From: DASWHX01 sp036397995
GTDB lineage: Bacteria > Bacteroidota > Bacteroidia > Cytophagales > Cyclobacteriaceae
Reading direction: 5' to 3'
DNA: 62,754 nt
NCBI GenBank assembly: GCA_036397995.1
Contig: DASWHX010000183.1
Location: forward strand, 1 to 62,754
This document shows, piece by piece, positions 16,071 through 25,130 of the stretch; position 1 is the stretch's first letter, and each line of letters starts with the position of its first letter. Position numbers and translations under genes: made by a program. The notes under the pieces are model-generated. The model saw only the letters and a program-made list of their open reading frames with translations. It did not search any database and was not told the origin of the DNA.

Positions 16071-19000
16071 TTTTTCGTGCGGATGTATCCGCAGGATCCC
16101 GCGATTCAATTTCTTTGAGTCTTCTTTTGCGGCTTGCATTGAAAATGTCTCTCACCTCATTGAAACTTTGCGTATGAATTAAACTCACTCCAGCGGTAAA
16201 GTTTGAGGTTTGGTTAAACGTGGTCAGTGCCTGGTTTGTATTTGTCCGGTTAAACATCTTTACTCTGAATTTCCCCTCGGGAGTAAGTGAATACTCCACA
16301 GTCCAGTCGCCGGCGATGCTGGCAAAATCAGCCTTATTTTCAGCATCTGTAAAACCACCATCGCGGGTAACTCTAAGGCGGCCCTCAAGAAACGTGTAGG
16401 ATAATCTTAATTGAAAAGCATTGAAGCCCTCCTGGTCTAATTGACCAAGGTCAACATCTATATCGAGGTTTTCATCTAACTGAGTGATCCAATAACTTAA
16501 TTGGTTTGATAAAAACTCACTAACTGAGTTAACTATGTAATTGCTGCCCGAAAGCAATCCCTCCTGTTCTGAAAACCTCCGGAGGATAAGGAGACTGAAA
16601 ACCTGTCTTTTCATCTCTTGTTCATCGGAAGCAATTCTGTTTTCAAATGAAGAAACCATGGAGGCCAGGGAAAATGACTGCCCATTGTCTAAGGTGATGA
16701 TATCAGGATAGCTGGTCACCTTAATATCGAACGCGATATTCGGTGACAGCAGGGGTCCTGCAAGGTTAAGCAGCACCTCAGTGGGATACCTGCGATTTGA
16801 TTCCGGGCTATGATTATAAACCGTTGTATCCATCAAAGGCCCAAGGGAGGTCTGTTGCATATAAGATGCCTGAAGATCAAGAATTCCCCGATATGGATCT
16901 CCTGCCCATGATATTGAACTGCCCGGTAGAATTGAAAATTCCTTGTTGATTATATTATATAGGGTGAAATTATAGCCCCCGGAAATAAACTCATAATCGC
17001 CAATCATGGCAAAATCACCCTGAGTATCGATTTGAAGCTTAATTTTCCCGTTTCCTCGTCCGCGAATTATATCTCCCGATTGAATATCAAAAATCATTTC
17101 TGCATAGGCATCAGGGGTGATTTCCAGATCGAAATCAAGTAATAATCCTTTGAGATTAACTGTTTTTTCTTCTCCCTGAATAGAATCGATTTCACCCGAA
17201 GAAAAATTCACAAAAGTTATATAATCCCTGGCTTCAATACTTTCAGTATCGCCAAGTGGGATAAATAACCGTGTTCCTCTGTTTGTACGGGCATTGGCCG
17301 AAATTTTCAATTTACTTAGCGGCCCATTGAAACTAACCTTTCCGGTAACTTTCGCATTTCCGTAAAAAAGATCGTTATCCTTTGAGGTAGTATTCAAAAC
17401 CTGAAAGTTGTCCAGATTGCCGCTCAAATTCAGGGAAAAATTTCTGAACCGGTTGTGGGTAAATTCTCCTGACAGAAAAGAATTGTTATTATCGATGTCT
17501 GTTACCTGTATATTCTGAAATCTAATTTTTGATTCTGTGAAAGCTATGTCTCCGGCCAGGTTATAATTGGTGTTTAGATAATTTACCATAAGCGACCCAT
17601 CGTTTACGATTCCGGCTCCATTAATATAAGGGAACAGAGGAGTTCCGGTAATAGAAAATTCGCCCGAAATAGTTCCTGAAATATTTGAGAAGATGGTTTC
17701 AATGAAGGGCTCAATAATTTTGAGATTTGCTTCAGAAAACTTAGCCTTGAGATTAAGAGAATTTTCACTTTCAAAGGGTTCAAATAATCCCGTTACATCA
17801 ATTATATCCTTTTCCTCCCGGTCGACTTTAAAATCAATTTCAAATAACTCAGATTGTGGAATCCATTCACTTCTTCCCTGAATATTGCCAACCAGAAAAT
17901 CATTTATTCTCATTGAAAGTATTTCTACCCTGGAATCAATCAAGGGATGATGGTACAAATCGCTTAATCTGACCCCACCATTAATTATCCCTGTAAGATT
18001 CCGGTTAATTAATGGATTAATATTCTCCATTCTGACGCTGTCAATTATAACTGTCAGCATTTTGTCTGCCTTTTCAGAAATATCCCCATTTAATTCGATT
18101 GATTGATTTTTATTGAAAAACCTAAGATCTTTAACTGATATTTCTCTACCGCTGCTGGCAATCAGGTTATCATTGTCTATTCTCCAATTTTCATTTAACG
18201 CTAAAATATCAGAAGGTTTAATATGAATGGTTGTGCTATCTTTTAAGAAATTCACTGTTCCGAATATGTCGGCATAGTTCAGGTTATTTTCATGAGCAAT
18301 TGTGGCATTAAAATCCATTTCATTATTGCTCCAGACACAGTCTAATGTCATATCTTTTGTTCGCGTCAATTCGTTTATTAATTGGTTTTTTGAATAGACG
18401 TAAAGCATTGCCAGGATTTGAGTACTGTCACTTATTTTGGATGCTGAGAGATCAATTTCATTATCAAAGAATGATGACTTCTGATAATTTACGGTATCAA
18501 TTGATGTTGAAAGACTGAATATGGAAGTAAACCCTGAACTAAATCGACCCTGGATTTGGGAATTTTTTGAAACCGAAATCTCTGGAACCAGGAATTGTAA
18601 CAAGGGGTTGATATCTTTTAGATTAATGAAATAATCAACGTAATAATCATTTTTAGAAATCTGCTCTGATTTAAACCTATAGTATTGACTCAAGCTATCA
18701 CTCTGGTTTTTAAAACTTAACTGAAACTCCTTAACCAGAGCCGTAATGTCTCTAAGTGCAGAGGTATAGTTAAAATCACCCTGAAGGTCAACAGAAAAAT
18801 CTGATGCATTTACCTTTAGCAATCTGAATGCTGAATTTCGTTGTGAGAACAAATTTAACGAGTCCAGGTTAAGCTGTCCTTCCGGATTTATCAACATTGT
18901 GTTCTTCGTAATTATACGTCCCTGTAAGCTATCAACCTGAAGTCCTGTCACATTCACATCAAATTCTGTTCGCAAAAATAAGTCAGACGGAAGTAAACCA

Positions 19001-20562
19001 ACAGGTTCAAAAAACAAAGTATCAATTCTACCATGAATCTTAATTTCATTTTTCTTTTCCCTTAAATCAATTGAGCCTGTAGCATTAAATCTTAGGTTTG
19101 GATCAGAAATTCGAATATTTCCATCAAAGAATTCTTTAGCAAAATTAGCATTGGTTACGATATCCGAATAATTGTAACCGTTTATTCCAATCTCGGAAAT
19201 CACTCCATCAAGTTTAAATGCAGCAGTGGACAATGTTACCCCGCGACCGTCAATGGAACCCTTCAGAGAGACTTTCTGCAAAATATTATCCTGGAAAAAT
19301 TCACCGATATCAAAATCAGTCAACTCAAGATTACCTTTGTAAGAAATTATTTCTTTGGAATCTTTCCTGGGTATTTTTAAATTAAGGTCGCAGTCTATCT
19401 GCCCGAGGTCACTTTCAAAATTCCCGCGCGCCAGAAAATCGTGAATATTTCCATTAAGACTTCCAAAAAAGAAAAGGTCATTTAATTTACTAATCCTTTG
19501 GTAGACATTTTCCGGCACATAATCTTTTAAATCTGAAATCAAAATTCTTGATTTCGAAATGGTCGCATCAAAGTAAAAATCATTAAGTTCAGGTAATCCA
19601 TTTAAGATGAAGTCTCCTTTTATGAGACTTTGATTGCCCAATGCTAAATCCAAGTCCTTTATTTTCAAATCTCCAATCTTACCATTCACAGATCCTGATA
19701 ATGTGAAAACTTCGCTATAACCGGAAAAAGCCGGAACAAATAATGAAAGTTCTTCAGAAGCAATAACACAACTTTTAAGGGTAGTTTTTATGTTAACATT
19801 TGGGACGAAATCACTCAGGCTTTGATATCCGTCAAAATTAAAAATGATTTCATCAGAAATATAACTTTTCCCAATTGCAGCCTGCAATTCTGTCAACTTT
19901 AACCGCGACGGATGAATGCTAAGAAGACCAGTGATTGAATGAATCTCAGTTTTGTTTTGAATGTTGAAGCCTGATAAACTTTTGATATCCATCGTAATGG
20001 TATCTTTAAGGATGGTAAGATTATCAACCTGGGATTTAACGTTATTTATAGTAAAATGATTTATATCGAAATAATTTTCATTTACAGGTTTTGACGCATC
20101 CCATAATGTATAAGTGGTGGAGAAAAGCTTTACAGTTCTAATAACAAAAGACCTGGTACTTGCACCTTCTTTTTTGTAATGGGCAACTATAGTCTGAATA
20201 TATTCCTGGATATTGAATCTGGCTGATTCAGGATTTCGAAACATTTTGAAGTCTGCATTGAACAATACGATCTCATCAATTACAATTTCATATGTAGAAG
20301 TTATATTGGAAATAGTGAAATCAATTACTGCTTCATCAGCCTTGAACATTGAGCTGTCCTGAAGGTCTTTAACTGATATCCCTTCTACCGCAATCTTATC
20401 AAACCAGTTTATACTAACGTAATCTACTGTGGTAATAAATCCTGTAGTTTTTGTAAGCATTTCGCCAAGTCTTTGCACTACTTTGGTTTGTACATAAGGT
20501 ATCTGTAAAGCAGAAGCAACTCCCACCAGAAGGATCAAAGGGGTTCCAAGAACCCAAAACAC
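16048..20562 (-). CDS. tamB: TamB-like translocation and assembly module protein (DUF490)
   Basis: The 1504-residue protein has one N-terminal membrane anchor (LILLVGVASALQI) and a very long region of repeated beta segments, ending in a C-terminal TamB/DUF490 domain (about 1050-1480). TamB proteins span the periplasm and are implicated in outer-membrane protein assembly and in phospholipid transfer. The called start is GTG at 20562, but the upstream in-frame codons ATT AAA AAA CGA ATT GCT AAA ATA would supply the missing basic N-terminus, with ATT at 20586 as a rare start. The gene is divergent from tsaD. The partner TamA-type Omp85 protein is not in the window. Confidence 0.9.
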   Translation of the reverse strand: MFWVLGTPLILLVGVASALQIPYVQTKVVQRLGEMLTKTTGFITTVDYVSINWFDKIAVEGISVKDLQDSSMFKADEAVIDFTISNITSTYEIVIDEIVLFNADFKMFRNPESARFNIQEYIQTIVAHYKKEGASTRSFVIRTVKLFSTTYTLWDASKPVNENYFDINHFTINNVKSQVDNLTILKDTITMDIKSLSGFNIQNKTEIHSITGLLSIHPSRLKLTELQAAIGKSYISDEIIFNFDGYQSLSDFVPNVNIKTTLKSCVIASEELSLFVPAFSGYSEVFTLSGSVNGKIGDLKIKDLDLALGNQSLIKGDFILNGLPELNDFYFDATISKSRILISDLKDYVPENVYQRISKLNDLFFFGSLNGNIHDFLARGNFESDLGQIDCDLNLKIPRKDSKEIISYKGNLELTDFDIGEFFQDNILQKVSLKGSIDGRGVTLSTAAFKLDGVISEIGINGYNYSDIVTNANFAKEFFDGNIRISDPNLRFNATGSIDLREKKNEIKIHGRIDTLFFEPVGLLPSDLFLRTEFDVNVTGLQVDSLQGRIITKNTMLINPEGQLNLDSLNLFSQRNSAFRLLKVNASDFSVDLQGDFNYTSALRDITALVKEFQLSFKNQSDSLSQYYRFKSEQISKNDYYVDYFINLKDINPLLQFLVPEISVSKNSQIQGRFSSGFTSIFSLSTSIDTVNYQKSSFFDNEIDLSASKISDSTQILAMLYVYSKNQLINELTRTKDMTLDCVWSNNEMDFNATIAHENNLNYADIFGTVNFLKDSTTIHIKPSDILALNENWRIDNDNLIASSGREISVKDLRFFNKNQSIELNGDISEKADKMLTVIIDSVRMENINPLINRNLTGIINGGVRLSDLYHHPLIDSRVEILSMRINDFLVGNIQGRSEWIPQSELFEIDFKVDREEKDIIDVTGLFEPFESENSLNLKAKFSEANLKIIEPFIETIFSNISGTISGEFSITGTPLFPYINGAGIVNDGSLMVNYLNTNYNLAGDIAFTESKIRFQNIQVTDIDNNNSFLSGEFTHNRFRNFSLNLSGNLDNFQVLNTTSKDNDLFYGNAKVTGKVSFNGPLSKLKISANARTNRGTRLFIPLGDTESIEARDYITFVNFSSGEIDSIQGEEKTVNLKGLLLDFDLEITPDAYAEMIFDIQSGDIIRGRGNGKIKLQIDTQGDFAMIGDYEFISGGYNFTLYNIINKEFSILPGSSISWAGDPYRGILDLQASYMQQTSLGPLMDTTVYNHSPESNRRYPTEVLLNLAGPLLSPNIAFDIKVTSYPDIITLDNGQSFSLASMVSSFENRIASDEQEMKRQVFSLLILRRFSEQEGLLSGSNYIVNSVSEFLSNQLSYWITQLDENLDIDVDLGQLDQEGFNAFQLRLSYTFLEGRLRVTRDGGFTDAENKADFASIAGDWTVEYSLTPEGKFRVKMFNRTNTNQALTTFNQTSNFTAGVSLIHTQSFNEVRDIFNASRKRRLKEIESRDPADTSARKNEDDPLN

Positions 20563-20613
20563 TATTTTAGCAATTCGTTTTTTAATAACTTGCGACCGGT
20601 TAAATCAGAAATT

Positions 20614-21639
20614 ATGCATCCCGCGATACTTGCCATTGAATCCTCTTGCGATGAAACCGCGGCATCCATAATAGTTGACGGCAAAGTTCTTAATAATATA
20701 GTTGCAACGCAATTTGTCCACAAAAATTATGGAGGAGTGGTTCCTGAACTTGCATCCCGGGAACATCAAAAGAATATCGTGCCAGTAGTGGATGAAGCAT
20801 TGAAAAAAGCAGCAATTAATATTTCTGATTTGGATGCAGTGGCATTCACCCAGGGCCCCGGATTATTAGGTTCCCTCCTGGTAGGCGCCAGCTTTGCCAA
20901 GTCAATTGCAATGGTGAATTCCATTCCCTTGATCTCTGTCCACCACATGCAGGCTCATATTCTGTCACATTTTATTGATAAGCCTCACCCCGCGTTTCCA
21001 TTTCTTTGCTTAACTATCAGTGGTGGCCACACTCAAATAATACTTGTAATTGATTACCTGATAATGAAAGTTTTGGGAGAAACCCGGGATGATGCTGTGG
21101 GAGAAGCTTTTGACAAAGGAGCCAAAATTCTGGGACTTCCGTATCCGGGAGGTCCCTTGATTGATAAATATTCGAAAAAAGGTGATGAGAACTTCGTGGA
21201 TTTCCCTGTTACCGAATTGGCAGGACTTGATTTTTCATTCAGCGGAATAAAGACTTCTCTTTTATATTATTTGAGAGATCAGCAGAAGAAAAATAGGAAT
21301 TTTATTAATGATCATCTTAATGATATTTGTGCAAGTTACCAGAAAGCATTGGTAAAAATGTTATTGATAAAATTAGAACAAGCCAGTAAAGAAACCGGAA
21401 TAAAAGAACTAGCCATAGCCGGTGGGGTATCTGTTAACTCTTTCCTCAGAAATTCTCTTGATGAAAAGTCAAAAGAAATGAACTGGAATGTTCATTACCC
21501 TAAATTTGAATACTGTACTGATAACGCGGCTATGGTTGCTATGACTGCTCATTATAAATATATCAACAATCAATTTGAAAAGGCTGATGTGAAAGTTGAT
21601 CCACGATTAAAATTTCCTGAAAATGAAATCAATTTTTAA
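20614..21639 (+). CDS. tsaD: tRNA N6-adenosine threonylcarbamoyltransferase
   Basis: The 341-residue protein transfers the threonylcarbamoyl group to A37 of tRNAs that read ANN codons, with TsaB and TsaE. The signature ILAIESSCDETAASI is at the N-terminus. The metal-binding histidines are in SVHHMQAHILSHF (about 102-114), and the nucleotide-binding ISGGHTQI and FDKGAKILGLPYPGGP follow. AIAGGVSVNSFLR is near the C-terminus. I use the ATG at 20614; a TTG at 20590 would add eight residues without family support. The gene overlaps the next one by 17 bases and heads a run of five genes. Confidence 0.96.
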   Translation: MHPAILAIESSCDETAASIIVDGKVLNNIVATQFVHKNYGGVVPELASREHQKNIVPVVDEALKKAAINISDLDAVAFTQGPGLLGSLLVGASFAKSIAMVNSIPLISVHHMQAHILSHFIDKPHPAFPFLCLTISGGHTQIILVIDYLIMKVLGETRDDAVGEAFDKGAKILGLPYPGGPLIDKYSKKGDENFVDFPVTELAGLDFSFSGIKTSLLYYLRDQQKKNRNFINDHLNDICASYQKALVKMLLIKLEQASKETGIKELAIAGGVSVNSFLRNSLDEKSKEMNWNVHYPKFEYCTDNAAMVAMTAHYKYINNQFEKADVKVDPRLKFPENEINF

Positions 21640-22018
21640 ACCAGGAGACTCCAGGAAGCTTGAAATAAAAGTTAGCCGGGATGATCTTGCAAAATTCAAT
21701 GGAATTGTAGTGCATGAAGTTTGTTCTACTTTTGCACTTGCAAGAAATATTGAATGGGCAACACGGCAATATGTGTTGGAGATCACTGATGATGATGAAG
21801 AAGGAATAGGAACTTCTATTTCCATTGACCATGTTGGTCCTGCGTTTGAGGGGGAAGTTCTGGAGATTGAGAGTGAGGTAAAAGATTTTAACGGGCATGA
21901 ATTGATTTGCGCATACCAGGTAAAGGTAAAGAACAGGATTATTGCAACTGGAACTACCGGCCAAAAGATTCTAAAAAAGGAAAGAATTGAAAAAATCTTT
22001 AGTAGTTTACCGGGATAA
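21623..22018 (+). CDS. Hotdog-fold thioesterase-like protein (FlK family)
   Basis: The 131-residue protein looks like a hotdog-fold thioesterase of the type related to fluoroacetyl-CoA thioesterase FlK. It has MKSIFKPGDSRKLEIKVSRDDLAKF at the start and VHEVCSTFALARNIEWATR in the long helix. GIGTSISIDHVGPAFEG carries the conserved His, and an extended strand follows. The acyl-CoA substrate is unknown. It overlaps the end of tsaD and the start of smpB (by one base), so translation of all three is probably coupled. Confidence 0.78.
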   Translation: MKSIFKPGDSRKLEIKVSRDDLAKFNGIVVHEVCSTFALARNIEWATRQYVLEITDDDEEGIGTSISIDHVGPAFEGEVLEIESEVKDFNGHELICAYQVKVKNRIIATGTTGQKILKKERIEKIFSSLPG

Positions 22019-22482
22019 TGGCTAAGGAAAAAAGATTTTCCGGTACTGTAAATGTTAAGAATAAAAGGGCTTCATTTGAATATGAATTCCTTGAAAAATT
22101 TATTGCAGGCATTGCTTTAACAGGAACAGAAATTAAATCGATAAGAGAAGGGAAAGTTTACCTGCAGGATGGATTTTGCGTTTTCCATAATCATGAATTG
22201 TATTTGCATCAGGTTACTATCTCCCCTTACAAACAGGGCGGACACTACAATCATATTGGGGATCGGGAGAGAAAATTACTTTTGAAAAAGAAAGAACTTA
22301 AAAAATTAAAAAGTAAACTGGAAGAAAAAGGTCTTTCTATAATCCCAACCCGGTTGTTCATAAATGAAAGGGGGCTGGCAAAAATTGAGATTGCTCTTGG
22401 TCGTGGAAAAAAATTATATGATAAGCGGGAAAGTATAAAGGAAAAAGATCTTAAAAGAGATATGGAAAGACTTAAACTGTAA
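22018..22482 (+). CDS. smpB: SsrA (tmRNA)-binding protein
   Basis: The 154-residue protein binds tmRNA and delivers it to stalled ribosomes for trans-translation. Visible features are NKRASFEYEFLEKFIAGIALTGTEIKSIREGK, the QDGFCVFHNHELYLHQ strand, and a basic C-terminal tail with LYDKRESIKEKDLKRD, which enters the decoding centre. Length and order match SmpB throughout. It overlaps the thioesterase-like gene by one base and lies two bases before the NlpC/P60 gene. The ssrA RNA gene itself is not in this window. Confidence 0.96.
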   Translation: MAKEKRFSGTVNVKNKRASFEYEFLEKFIAGIALTGTEIKSIREGKVYLQDGFCVFHNHELYLHQVTISPYKQGGHYNHIGDRERKLLLKKKELKKLKSKLEEKGLSIIPTRLFINERGLAKIEIALGRGKKLYDKRESIKEKDLKRDMERLKL

Positions 22483-22484
22483 TT

Positions 22485-23279
22485 ATGGAATTTCTTGAAA
22501 GAGGAATTTGCAGATTAGGAATTGTGCCTGTCAGATCTGCTCCCGGGGATACCTGCGAAATGGTTAACCAATTATTGTTTGGTGAACACTACACTGTTCT
22601 GGAACTTTCAGACAGTAAAGAGTGGATTAGGATTAAAGCTTATTTTGATGAGCATGAAGGTTGGATTAATAGCAGACAACATCATCGGATAACGGAAGAT
22701 TACTTCAACCAAATTAATAATTCAGATTATAAAATAAGTCTCGACATAAGCTCAAGTATATTATACCGGAAGAATACTATCCACATAGTCATGGGCAGCA
22801 TCCTTCCCATCTCTACCAACGAGTTATTTAAGATGGAAGAAAAGCTGGCTTTTAACGGGGAATCCAAAAGTCTTGGTCAGAAAAGAGAGTTTGAATTTCT
22901 TAAACAGGTTGCCGGAAAATATCTGAACTCACCTTATTTGTGGGGAGGTAAATCGCCCTTTGGCATAGACTGCAGCGGATTCGTTCAGCAGGTTTTCAAG
23001 GTTTGCGGTTACAAATTGCCCAGGGATTCCCACCGGCAAGCAGAAATTGGGACGAAAATTGATGAATTACCGGATGTTTTACCGGGAGATATCGCTTTTT
23101 TTAAGAATAGTAAAGGGAAAATTGCTCATGTAGGTATAATTTTAGAAGATGGAAACATCATTCATGCATCAGGACAAGTTAGAATTGACAAATTGACGGA
23201 GCATGGAATTGTGGATGAAAAATTGAAACAATTAACACACAAGCTGTTTTCTATTAAAAGAATTTTGAAGACTTTATGA
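22485..23279 (+). CDS. NlpC/P60-family cysteine peptidase with SH3-like domain
   Basis: The 264-residue protein has an N-terminal SH3-like region (about 1-65) and a C-terminal NlpC/P60 domain (about 135-262). The catalytic residues are visible: Cys163 in IDCSGFVQQV, His215 in IAHVGIIL and His227 in IIHASG. NlpC/P60 enzymes cleave peptide bonds in peptidoglycan stems, usually between D-Glu and a diamino acid. No signal peptide is visible, so it may act on recycled muropeptides in the cytoplasm, like the Bacteroidota gamma-D-glutamyl peptidases. It follows smpB and overlaps the HNH gene by four bases. Confidence 0.9.
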   Translation: MEFLERGICRLGIVPVRSAPGDTCEMVNQLLFGEHYTVLELSDSKEWIRIKAYFDEHEGWINSRQHHRITEDYFNQINNSDYKISLDISSSILYRKNTIHIVMGSILPISTNELFKMEEKLAFNGESKSLGQKREFEFLKQVAGKYLNSPYLWGGKSPFGIDCSGFVQQVFKVCGYKLPRDSHRQAEIGTKIDELPDVLPGDIAFFKNSKGKIAHVGIILEDGNIIHASGQVRIDKLTEHGIVDEKLKQLTHKLFSIKRILKTL

Positions 23280-23785
23280 ATAAAAGAGTACTTGTATTGA
23301 ATCTTGATCACAGCCCGATATCGGTTTGTACCGTGCAAAGGGCGTTCCTGCTGGTATATTTGAATAAAGCACAGTCGCTTATGCATACCAAAGGCTTTTA
23401 TTTACGATCGGTAAGCATGAGCTATCCAATGCCAGCTGTCATCAAACTAAACAACTATGTTCAAATCCCTTATATGGGGGTCGAATTAACCCGTCAGAAT
23501 ATCTTCAAGAGGGATAGTTTTACCTGTCAATATTGCGGTCATCAAAAAGGTTTAACCCTTGACCATGTCGTACCCAGATCCAAAGGGGGAAAAACCAGCT
23601 GGACAAATTTGGTTACCGCTTGTAAGAGATGCAATACGCAAAAAGGAGATTACACCCCGGAAGAGGCGGGTTTGAATTTAATCAACAGACCTTTCAGGCC
23701 ATCCTACATTATGTTTTTAAGAGACTTCTCAGGTTTTGTGCAAGAAGAGTGGGAACCATACCTGGCCACTCACATGGCTAGTTAA
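23276..23785 (+). CDS. HNH endonuclease-family protein
   Basis: The 169-residue protein carries an HNH domain at about 80-125. The zinc knuckles CQYC and CKRC flank the LDHVVPRSKGGKTSWTNLV motif with the His and Asn of the family. The N-terminal part (RVLVLNLDHSPISVCTVQRA) is typical of a widespread group of chromosomal HNH proteins in Bacteroidota and Cyanobacteria. Their cellular role is unknown, and they are not tied to introns or phage. The gene starts within the stop of the NlpC/P60 gene (ATGA) and converges on the histidine kinase gene with an eight-base overlap. Confidence 0.86.
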   Translation: MNKRVLVLNLDHSPISVCTVQRAFLLVYLNKAQSLMHTKGFYLRSVSMSYPMPAVIKLNNYVQIPYMGVELTRQNIFKRDSFTCQYCGHQKGLTLDHVVPRSKGGKTSWTNLVTACKRCNTQKGDYTPEEAGLNLINRPFRPSYIMFLRDFSGFVQEEWEPYLATHMAS

Positions 23786-25130
23786 ATCGTAGGGTGAAGG
23801 TAGTTCTGCTACCGGGAGTTGATTCGACTGAAATGGTTCCATTATGCAACTGCATGATTTGTCGCGATAATGCAAGTCCGATGCCCGAGCCGGCTTTCTT
23901 AGTCGTATAGAACGGCACGAAAATCCGTTCCAATGCTTCCGGAATAATGCCTTCACCATTGTCGGTAATTTCAATGGTTGCTTTCAGCTCAAAATCAACA
24001 GAACCTTTCAGGCTAATCCTTGGGTTCTTCACTTTACCAGCCGCCTCAATGGAATTCTTCACAAGATTGATCAATACCATCTGGATAAGTTCTTCATCGG
24101 CAAAAATAAACAAGTCCTCCGGCTTCACCTCCATGGTAAGTTCTATATTCCCCTTCCTGATTTCAGCTCTATGCAAGCTGGCAATTTGTTCCAATAATTC
24201 ATGAAGCAAAATTTTCTTGAGTTTGGGAGTTGGTATCGTGGTATAATCTCTATAAGCTTCCACAAAGCGAATCAACCCCGTGCTTCTGCTCTTAATTGTA
24301 TTTAATCCCTCTTCAAGATCATCTATAGTTTCTTCAAGAATTTCTATTTTATTGTTCCGTCGAACCAGATCTTCAACCAGAATCTCATTCAAAGTGGAGG
24401 TTAGTGATGAAATAGGAGTGATGGAATTCATAATTTCATGCCTTAAAACCCTGGTTAGATTTTGCCAGGCTTCAACTTCTTTTTGCTGCAATTCAGATTG
24501 AATGTTTTGCAAGGAAACAAGTTTGTAGATTTTTCCTCGCAGTTTTAGCTCGGTTGCATGGACAGCAAGATGCACGTTACTATTCAGCCGCAGCATCCGG
24601 TTAATTCCCGGTTTCAGGTTTACCAGCATCCGGTGAAGTTCCGGTTGTTTGTCTTTTAATTCTTCAATATTTCTTAACTGCGGTGAACCGAAAAAATGCT
24701 TTGTCCTGGCATTTATAAGTTCTACATTTCCTTCTTCATCAAATGAAAGCAATCCTGTAGTTACATGCTGAACTACTGTATTCAGGTACTGCCAGTGTTC
24801 TTCCTTTTCACCTCTGGCTACACGGAAGGCTTCCAGGACGGCATTAAATGCCTGGTTCAAGTCTGCAAAGCTCTGCCCCAGTTTATTATCAGAGGTAAAG
24901 CCTGAAATAAAATCAGAATACCTCACCGATTCAAGAAACCTGGTTAATTTTCTGTTAGTCTTTTCCACATACCTGAAAATTTCAACCAGAATCAGAATTG
25001 AAATCCCTATCAATATTATTGCACTGACAATTTTTGAAGGGTCGTTAATCAGTAACGCGACTCCCGAAACACATAATCCCAGTAAAATTACCCGAATGAA
25101 AACACCAATTCGAAACCGGTTAAAGCCCAT
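23778..25130 (-). CDS. NtrB-like sensor histidine kinase
   Basis: The 450-residue protein has two N-terminal membrane helices (about 10-28 and 34-54) with almost no periplasmic loop, then a PAS-like region (about 112-215). A HisKA domain follows with His231 in RVLRHEIMNSITPISS. The HATPase domain has NLVKNSIEA, DNGEGI and GSGIGLALSRQIM. With so little outside the membrane it probably senses an intramembrane or cytoplasmic signal. Its start overlaps the end of the NtrC-like regulator gene by 11 bases, so the two form a cognate pair. The pair is divergent from the efflux operon at 26810. Confidence 0.92.
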   Translation of the reverse strand: MGFNRFRIGVFIRVILLGLCVSGVALLINDPSKIVSAIILIGISILILVEIFRYVEKTNRKLTRFLESVRYSDFISGFTSDNKLGQSFADLNQAFNAVLEAFRVARGEKEEHWQYLNTVVQHVTTGLLSFDEEGNVELINARTKHFFGSPQLRNIEELKDKQPELHRMLVNLKPGINRMLRLNSNVHLAVHATELKLRGKIYKLVSLQNIQSELQQKEVEAWQNLTRVLRHEIMNSITPISSLTSTLNEILVEDLVRRNNKIEILEETIDDLEEGLNTIKSRSTGLIRFVEAYRDYTTIPTPKLKKILLHELLEQIASLHRAEIRKGNIELTMEVKPEDLFIFADEELIQMVLINLVKNSIEAAGKVKNPRISLKGSVDFELKATIEITDNGEGIIPEALERIFVPFYTTKKAGSGIGLALSRQIMQLHNGTISVESTPGSRTTFTLRFN

